Origin: Dehalococcoidia bacterium
GTDB taxonomy: Bacteria > Chloroflexota > Dehalococcoidia > DSTF01 > JALHUB01
NCBI GenBank assembly: GCA_022865685.1
Contig: JALHUB010000072.1
Location: 1-11,511, forward strand
Direction: 5' to 3'
DNA length: 11,511 nt
The notes under the pieces are model-generated. The model was not told the DNA's origin and searched no databases. It saw only the letters and a program-made list of their open reading frames with translations. Position numbers and translations under genes: made by a program. Positions 6,583-11,511 of the stretch are shown piece after piece. How positions within the stretch are numbered: position 1 is the first letter of the stretch; each line of letters starts with the position of its first letter.

Positions 6583-8091
6583 ATGCCGCACAACTACCTG
6601 CTCCTGCCGCTGATAGCCCTGCCGCTGGCGACGTCGCTGGTGCTCCTCGCCGTGCCCTCGCGCTACGCGAACGTCGTGCGCTACATCGCCGCGGCGTCGA
6701 GCCTGGCGCTGCTCGGGCTATCGCTGTACGTCTTCTTCGCCTACCAGTTCGGCGACGGCGACAGCGTGATCCAGTTCGAGGGGCGCTGGCCCTGGCTGGA
6801 GAACGTCGGCTTCCTGGGCGCGAACGGGATCACGCTACACCTGGGCGTCGACGGCATCTCGGCGCCGATGGTGCTCCTGAACGGCATCGTCGCCTTTACG
6901 GGCGTGCTGATCTCCTGGAAGATCGACTATCGCACCAAGGACTTCGTCGTCCTCTTCTTCGCGCTGGTGGCGGGCGTCTTCGGCACGTTCATCTCGCTCG
7001 ACCTGTTCTTCTTCTTCTTCTTCTACGAGCTGGCCGTGCTGCCCATGTTCCTGCTCATCGCCGTTTGGGGCGCCAGCAGCCGCTTCCCGACCTTCGTGCG
7101 GACGAAGGAGTACGGCGCGATGAAGCTGACGCTGTATCTTGTCGCGGCGAGCGTGCTCGTCTTCGTCGGGATCTTCGCCATCTTCGTGAAGGCGAACATT
7201 GGCACGTTCGACCTGCCGGCGCTGTACAACGTCCAGTTCTCGGAGGGCTTCCAGAAAGCCGTCTTCCCGGTGTTCGTAATCGGCTGCGGCGTGCTGGCGG
7301 GCCTGTGGCCGTTCCACACGTGGTCGCCCGACGGCCACGTTGCCGCGCCGACGGCCGTCAGTATGCTCCATGCCGGCGTCCTGATGAAGCTGGGCGCCTT
7401 CGGTATCATCCGCCTGGGCATACAACTCCTGCCCGAGGGGGCGCAGTTCTGGATGCCGGGCGTGATGGTGCTGGCGACGACAAATGTCATCTACGGCGCC
7501 GTCTCGGCGATGGCGCAGCGCGACTTCAAGTACATGGTTGGCTACTCCAGCGTTAGCCACATGGGCTACGTGCTGATGGGCCTGGCAACGCTGAACCCGA
7601 TCGGCGTCAACGGCGCCGTGCTCCAGATGTTCTCTCACGGCATCATGACGGCCCTCATGTTCGCCATGGTAGGCGCCGTCTACGACCAGGCGCACGTCCG
7701 CGACATGTCGGTCTTCGGCGGGCTGGCGAACAAGATGCCGCGCTTCACGGCCTTCTTCGCCGTTGCCGGGCTGGCGTCGCTGGGGTTGCCCGGGCTGTCG
7801 GGCTTCGTCGCCGAGTTCCACATATTCGTCGGGACATTCCACACCTATCCGGCATTCGGCGCCCTGGCGATCTTCGGCGCTGCGATAACGGCGGCCTACA
7901 TCCTGCGAATGCTGGCGATGGCCTTCTTCGGCCCCTTCAACGAGAAGTGGTCGAAGCTGAAGGAGATGAGCCGCTGGGAGCAGGCGGCGGGCGCCATCCT
8001 GATCTTCTTCTTGCTGTTCATGGGGCTCTGGCCTGCCCCCTTCATCGACCGCATCTCTAGCACGGTGCTGACGTTGGTGGCGCTGAAATGA
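6583..8091 (+). CDS. nuoM: NADH-quinone oxidoreductase subunit M (NuoM), middle proton pump, lacking the TM7 lysine
   Basis: NuoM is the middle antiporter-like subunit between NuoN and NuoL. The 502-residue protein has about 14 membrane helices. Glu149 in FYELAVLPMF (TM5) matches E. coli Glu144, Lys269 in AGVLMKLGAFG (TM8) matches Lys265, and Glu411 in SGFVAEFHIF (TM12) matches Glu407. The TM7 position that holds Lys234 in E. coli is Leu238 here (GVLAGLWPFHTW). His263 stands in TM8 where most NuoM have a hydrophobic residue (see findings). The PFHTW and APTAVS motifs confirm the family and the alignment. A run of six Phe precedes Glu149. The frame is intact with normal codon use, so this is not decay. 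The stop overlaps nuoN as ATGA. It is more likely a clade-specific variant of NuoM than a different protein, but an Mrp-like antiporter subunit was considered. Confidence 0.93.
   Translation: MPHNYLLLPLIALPLATSLVLLAVPSRYANVVRYIAAASSLALLGLSLYVFFAYQFGDGDSVIQFEGRWPWLENVGFLGANGITLHLGVDGISAPMVLLNGIVAFTGVLISWKIDYRTKDFVVLFFALVAGVFGTFISLDLFFFFFFYELAVLPMFLLIAVWGASSRFPTFVRTKEYGAMKLTLYLVAASVLVFVGIFAIFVKANIGTFDLPALYNVQFSEGFQKAVFPVFVIGCGVLAGLWPFHTWSPDGHVAAPTAVSMLHAGVLMKLGAFGIIRLGIQLLPEGAQFWMPGVMVLATTNVIYGAVSAMAQRDFKYMVGYSSVSHMGYVLMGLATLNPIGVNGAVLQMFSHGIMTALMFAMVGAVYDQAHVRDMSVFGGLANKMPRFTAFFAVAGLASLGLPGLSGFVAEFHIFVGTFHTYPAFGALAIFGAAITAAYILRMLAMAFFGPFNEKWSKLKEMSRWEQAAGAILIFFLLFMGLWPAPFIDRISSTVLTLVALK
7006..7023 (+). 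repeat. (TTC)6 trinucleotide run in nuoM
   Basis: Six TTC codons in a row encode six Phe in membrane helix 5 of NuoM, just before the conserved Glu149. The repeat unit is three bases, so slippage would change helix length but not the frame. Confidence 0.8.
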
Positions 8092-9590
8092 ACCTGGACT
8101 ACTCGCTGCTGATACCGGAGTACCTGCTGGCCGCGCTGGCGGCGGTTGTGATAGCGCTCGGCCTCTACGACACGCGACGCGCCCGCACGTACCTGCCGTA
8201 CGTATCGGCGGGCGGACTGGCCGCGATCCTTGTCGTGTCGCTGTTCTACATCAACAAGGGGCCGCTCGACTTTGCCGGCCTCGTCCAGATCGACAACTAC
8301 ACGACCTTCTTCCGCGTACTGTTCATCGGCATCACCGCCGTCGTCTGCCTGGCGTCGGCGCACTTCGTCCGCGACCGCCTCCGCCACGCCGGCGAGTACT
8401 ACGGCCTGCTCATCCTGTCGACCATCGGCGCCATCTACATGGCCGCCGGCCGTGAGCTGATAACCGCCTACATCGCCATGGAGCTGCTCAGCTTCAGCCT
8501 GTACGTGCTCGTCTCCTTCGCCAAGATGGATGCGAAGTCGAACGAGGGCGGCATGAAGTACATGCTGCTCGGCGCGTTCTCTTCGGCGCTGTTCCTGTAC
8601 GGCCTGAGCCTGATTTACGGCGTGGCGGGCTCGACGTCCTACGCCGACATCAATGCGGCGCTGAGCAACGGCGTCGGCGATTTCGGCATCGCGATGCTGA
8701 TGGGGCTGGTGCTGATAATCGCCGGCATCGGCTTCAAGGTGTCGGCGGTGCCCTTCCACATGTGGGCGCCGGACGCCTACGAGGGCGCGCCGCTGCCGAT
8801 CACGGCCTACCTGTCGGCGGCGTCAAAGGCGGCGGGCGTGGCGCTGCTGCTGCGCTTGTTCACAGAGGCGTTCCTGCCGGTGCTGAGCGACTGGCGCTGG
8901 ATGATCGCGGCGCTGGCGGCGGCGAGCATGACGCTGGGCAACCTGGTCGCGATCCAGCAGCACAACATCAAGCGCCTTCTCGCGTACTCGAGCATCGGGC
9001 AGGCGGGCTTCATGCTCATGGGCATCGCCGCCCTTTCGGAGATGGCGGCGAGCACGCTCGTGCTGCACCTGACGGGCTACGTCATCACCAACCTGGCAGC
9101 GTTCGTCGTCGTCATCGCCTTCTACAACGCCAGCGGCAAGGACGAGATTGCCGACTACCGCGGCCTCGCGGAAAGGGCGCCCTTCCTGGCGCTCTCGCTA
9201 ACGGTTGCACTCTTCTCGCTGGCGGGCATGCCCCTGTTCGCGGGCTTCGCGACGAAGTTCCTGCTGTTCCAGGCGGTGGCCAAGGAAGGCCTGCTATGGC
9301 TCGCCGCGCTGGCCGTCGTCAACAGCCTGATATCGCTCTACTACTATTTGCTGGTCATCAAGCAGATGTACGTGGGCGAGACAGAGGAGAAGGTGCGCCT
9401 GCGGGTGCCGGCTGGCGTGAACGCCGTCATCGTAGCCCTGGTCATCGGCGTGTTCGTCGTCGGGCTGTACCCACAGCCTCTGTTCAAGGCGACGGACAAC
9501 GCTGTACACGCCGTCTTCCCGACGACCGCGGCGAAGCAAGCACACGACACGGGCTCTTCGCCGTCCGAGTCGCCCTTGCCGGGCCGCTGA
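8088..9590 (+). CDS. nuoN: NADH-quinone oxidoreductase subunit N (NuoN), proximal proton pump
   Basis: NuoN is the antiporter-like subunit closest to NuoK and NuoJ. The 500-residue protein has about 14 membrane helices. All the family's charged residues are present: Glu132 in AMELLSFSLY (TM5), Lys217 in GIGFKVSAVPFH (TM7), Lys247 in LSAASKAAG (TM8) and Lys390 in GFATKFLLF (TM12). E. coli equivalents are Glu133, Lys217, Lys247 and Lys395. The NEGGMKYMLLGAFSSA segment is typical of NuoN. The last 25 residues are a hydrophilic Ser/Pro-rich tail without recognisable features. The ATG at 8088 overlaps the nuoM stop by 4 nt, and no strong Shine-Dalgarno is seen, so coupling is likely. It ends the nuo operon: the next gene, glnA, is convergent and 28 nt away. 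Confidence 0.96.
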   Translation: MNLDYSLLIPEYLLAALAAVVIALGLYDTRRARTYLPYVSAGGLAAILVVSLFYINKGPLDFAGLVQIDNYTTFFRVLFIGITAVVCLASAHFVRDRLRHAGEYYGLLILSTIGAIYMAAGRELITAYIAMELLSFSLYVLVSFAKMDAKSNEGGMKYMLLGAFSSALFLYGLSLIYGVAGSTSYADINAALSNGVGDFGIAMLMGLVLIIAGIGFKVSAVPFHMWAPDAYEGAPLPITAYLSAASKAAGVALLLRLFTEAFLPVLSDWRWMIAALAAASMTLGNLVAIQQHNIKRLLAYSSIGQAGFMLMGIAALSEMAASTLVLHLTGYVITNLAAFVVVIAFYNASGKDEIADYRGLAERAPFLALSLTVALFSLAGMPLFAGFATKFLLFQAVAKEGLLWLAALAVVNSLISLYYYLLVIKQMYVGETEEKVRLRVPAGVNAVIVALVIGVFVVGLYPQPLFKATDNAVHAVFPTTAAKQAHDTGSSPSESPLPGR

Positions 9591-9618
9591 GCCTTCGTTT
9601 CGACCGCGGGTTTCGCCG
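9591..9618. other. Short convergent gap between nuoN and glnA, weak hairpin only
   Basis: Only 28 nt separate the two stop codons. A 4-bp stem (GCGG at 9606-9609 with CCGC at 9616-9619, 6-nt loop) overlaps the glnA stop. There is no T-run on either strand, so I do not call a terminator. Whatever ends the nuo transcript is not an obvious intrinsic terminator inside this gap. Confidence 0.4.
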
Positions 9619-10953
9619 CTAGAGAATCGGCAGATAGCGCTGCAGCTCGTAGTCAGTAACCTTCGTGCGGTAGGCGTCCCACTCTATCTTCTTGTTGGCG
9701 ATGAGCGACTCGAAGACGTGGTCGCCAAGACAGCGGCGCAGAAGATCGCTCGGCTCCGCCATCTCGATCGCCTCGATGAGACTGCCCGGCAGGACGTCGA
9801 TGCCGCGTGCCTTGCGCTCCGCTTCCGTCATGTGAAAGACGTTCTCCTCAACCGGGTCGGCCAAAGGATACTCCTTCTCGATCCCTTCCAGGCCGGCCGC
9901 AAGCATGGCGGCGAAGGCGAGATACGGATTGCAGGCCGGGTCCGGCGAGCGGTACTCGATGCGTGTCGCCGTCTCCTTGCCCGGCTTGTACTCGGGGACG
10001 CGAACCATATCGGAGCGGTTGCGACGCGCCCAGGTGATATAGCAGGGTGCTTCGTAGCCGGGCACGAGCCGCTTGTAGGAGTTCACCCACTGATTGGTGA
10101 CTAGCGTTATCTCGCGGGCGTGACGGAGCAGGCCGGCGATGTACGCCTTGGCGAGCGCCGACAAATGGTACTCGTCGTTCGTGTCGAAGAAGGCGTTGCT
10201 CTTGCCCTTGAAGAGCGATTGATGCACGTGCATTCCCGAGCCGTTCTGGCCGGCGATGGGCTTCGGCATGAAGGTGGCGTACACGCCGTGGGAGAGGGCG
10301 ACCTCCTTGACGACCAGCCGGTACGTCATGGCGGCATCGGCCATCGAGAGAGCGTCCGCGTAGCGCAGGTCGATCTCGTGCTGACTGGGGGCGGCCTCGT
10401 GATGGGAGTACTCGACACCGATACCCAAGTCCTCCAGGTAGAGGATGGTATCGCGGCGTAGGTCGGTCGCCACGTCCAGCGGCGTGAGGTCGAAGTAGCC
10501 GCCCTGATCGAGCGGTTCCGGAGAATCGACGCTCTTGAAGTAGAAGTACTCCAGCTCCGGGCCGACGTAGAAGGTGAAACCCAGGTCGGCGGCGCGCTTG
10601 ATGTTGCGCTTCAACACGTAGCGCGGGTCGCCCGCGAAGGGCGTGCCGTCGGGAAGGTGGATGTCACAGAACATGCGGGCTGTGCCTATCTCGCGCGGCC
10701 GCCAAGGTATGATAGCGAAGGTCGAGGGGTCTGGCACCGCCACCATGTCGCTCTCATCGATACGGGCGAACCCCTCGATCGATGACCCGTCAAAGCCCAT
10801 CCCCTCCTCCAACGCACCCTCGAGCTCTTCGACGGTGATCGTGAAACTCTTGAGCGACCCCAGGATGTCGGTAAACCAAAGGCGAATGAACTTGATTTTC
10901 TGTGCCTTGCAGGTTTGGAGCACGTAGTCCTTGTCTTTGCCGTTTGTCGCCAT
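9619..10953 (-). CDS. glnA: Glutamine synthetase type I-alpha (GlnA)
   Basis: GlnA makes glutamine from glutamate, ammonia and ATP in the cytoplasm as a dodecamer. The 444-residue length equals that of the Bacillus subtilis enzyme. Motifs in order are FDGSSIEGF (54-62) in the beta-grasp domain, the metal-ligand pair in GPELEYF (Glu133, Glu135), APSQHE (188-193), the nucleotide-binding KPIAGQNGSGMHVH (231-244), NSYKRLVPGYEAP (291-303) with the flap Glu301, and RIEYRSPDPACNPYLA (from 331). The sequence lacks the adenylylation-site tyrosine motif and the 25-residue insert of the beta type. Arg64 aligns with Arg62 of B. subtilis, a residue needed for glutamine feedback inhibition. The common APGQHE motif reads APSQHE here. 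The start has a strong Shine-Dalgarno. The amt stop lies 50 nt upstream on the same strand, so amt-glnA co-transcription is likely. Confidence 0.97.
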   Translation of the reverse strand: MATNGKDKDYVLQTCKAQKIKFIRLWFTDILGSLKSFTITVEELEGALEEGMGFDGSSIEGFARIDESDMVAVPDPSTFAIIPWRPREIGTARMFCDIHLPDGTPFAGDPRYVLKRNIKRAADLGFTFYVGPELEYFYFKSVDSPEPLDQGGYFDLTPLDVATDLRRDTILYLEDLGIGVEYSHHEAAPSQHEIDLRYADALSMADAAMTYRLVVKEVALSHGVYATFMPKPIAGQNGSGMHVHQSLFKGKSNAFFDTNDEYHLSALAKAYIAGLLRHAREITLVTNQWVNSYKRLVPGYEAPCYITWARRNRSDMVRVPEYKPGKETATRIEYRSPDPACNPYLAFAAMLAAGLEGIEKEYPLADPVEENVFHMTEAERKARGIDVLPGSLIEAIEMAEPSDLLRRCLGDHVFESLIANKKIEWDAYRTKVTDYELQRYLPIL

Positions 10954-10959
10954 ACCTCT

Positions 10960-10965
10960 CTCCTT
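10960..10965 (-). promoter_or_regulatory. Ribosome binding site of glnA
   Basis: On the - strand, AAGGAG lies 6 nt before the glnA ATG (10953-10951), within the purine-rich stretch GGAAGGAGAGAGGT. It fixes the start. Confidence 0.7.
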
Positions 10966-11003
10966 CCGATAGTAGTTGTCCGGGCGGGCGCTATTCGACG
11001 CCC

Positions 11004-11511
11004 TTATCTTCCGGTTCGCTTGCCTGCTGGGGGTCTCTCTACGGCCCCGACGCCGTTTGTGCTCTGATTGCGTCCATTATAGCTGGCACCCGCGGGCCGC
11101 GGAACCGTGAGGTCCGCAACCTCCAGGACGCTCAAGCCCTGGAATGCGTAGGCTCGCTCTCCATGCTGCGACATGTCGAGACCGATCTTCTCCTCTTCCT
11201 CGGAGACCCGCAGCCCGAGGACGAGGTCCAGGACACGGAGGATCACGAGCGTCGCTATGAGCGAGTAGCCAAGGGTAACGCCGACCGCCGCCGCCTGCGC
11301 GCCGAGTTGACCGGGGTTCCCGTGGATGAGGCCGTTGGCGCCCGCCGAGTTCACCGCGACGGTCGCGAAGATGCCGGTCGCGAGAGCGCCCCACGCTCCA
11401 CCGACGCCGTGCACGCCAACGACATCGAGCGTGTCATCGAGGTGGAGGCGATGACGCAGTTGGACGGCCATGTAGCAGAACGCACCCGCGCCGGCGCCGA
11501 TGGCTATGGCC
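11004..11511 (-). CDS. amt: Ammonium transporter (Amt), C-terminal part, 5' end beyond the window
   Basis: About 168 residues are visible, read from the window edge; the first dozen or so (AIAIGAGAGAFCYMA) lie ahead of the first internal ATG and are in frame. Amt proteins conduct ammonium across the cytoplasmic membrane. The motif DDTLDVVGVHGVGGAWGALATGIFA is diagnostic. Its VHGVGG histidine (codon at 11409-11411) is the second of the twin pore histidines (His318 of E. coli AmtB). The last membrane helix is followed by GLRVSEEEEKIGLDMSQHGERAYAF, the cytoplasmic tail that contacts PII proteins in other Amt transporters. A 45-residue low-complexity extension follows, longer than the E. coli tail. 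The TAA stop is at 11006-11004. The gene lies 50 nt upstream of glnA in the same direction. No glnK/glnB gene is found between them; one could lie upstream, outside the window. Confidence 0.95.
   Translation of the reverse strand, partial: AIAIGAGAGAFCYMAVQLRHRLHLDDTLDVVGVHGVGGAWGALATGIFATVAVNSAGANGLIHGNPGQLGAQAAAVGVTLGYSLIATLVILRVLDLVLGLRVSEEEEKIGLDMSQHGERAYAFQGLSVLEVADLTVPRPAGASYNGRNQSTNGVGAVERPPAGKRTGR

Noticed and set aside
6835..7842. Long - strand frame across nuoM (335 codons)
   Set aside because: Same cause as the nuoL antisense frame: codon bias of a membrane protein gene.
4615..9590. An Mrp-type Na+/H+ antiporter cluster as the identity of the L-M-N genes
   Set aside because: Gene order with nuoH-K, the NuoL C-terminal lateral-helix region and typical NuoN motifs fix these as complex I subunits.
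8762..9622. A + strand frame inside nuoN in another phase (286 codons)
   Set aside because: It overlaps nuoN completely, is Gly/Arg/Ala-rich and has no domain; NuoN itself is intact.
10982..11003. GGGCG/CGCCC inverted repeat between amt and glnA, as a terminator
   Set aside because: The stem is only 5 bp with an 8-nt loop and no T-run follows on the - strand. More likely chance in GC-rich DNA.

Overview
The window is an ordinary-looking, gene-dense piece of a GC-rich bacterial chromosome. Twelve protein genes fill almost all of it, and no RNA gene, mobile element or CRISPR array is visible. Ten genes on the + strand (positions 1-9590) form a tightly packed respiratory complex I operon in the order nuoB-C-D-H-I-J-K-L-M-N. 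Two genes on the - strand (9619-11511) are nitrogen assimilation genes: a type I-alpha glutamine synthetase (glnA) preceded by the 3' part of an ammonium transporter gene (amt) that runs off the window edge.

The operon goes directly from nuoD to nuoH, so the NADH-oxidising module genes nuoE, nuoF and nuoG are not at their usual place. This resembles the 11-subunit type of complex I, assuming nuoA lies just upstream of the window. NuoB, C, D and I make the quinone-reducing arm, with cluster N2 and two further 4Fe-4S clusters. NuoH is the membrane connector, NuoJ and K link it to the pumps, and NuoL, M and N are the three antiporter-like proton pumps. Seven of the nine junctions overlap by 1 or 4 bases, so translation is probably coupled. 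Only nuoK-nuoL (40 nt) and nuoL-nuoM (20 nt) have gaps.

GC-rich DNA, an EFG-less nuo cluster, and a 444-residue GSI-alpha beside amt would suit a member of the Chloroflexota or another deep-branching, possibly Gram-positive-like lineage. This is inference only; no taxonomic marker is present.

The most interesting detail is in NuoM. The TM7 lysine that is central to proton translocation in E. coli NuoM (Lys234) is a leucine here, and a histidine appears in the following helix where family members usually have a hydrophobic residue. NuoL and NuoN keep all their key charged residues. Smaller oddities are a Pro-to-Asn change after the last cysteine of the second NuoI cluster motif, a divergent NuoH loop, a NuoJ poly-glutamate tail that doubles as the nuoK ribosome binding site, and a 45-residue extension on Amt. 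I see no evidence of a wholly new system.
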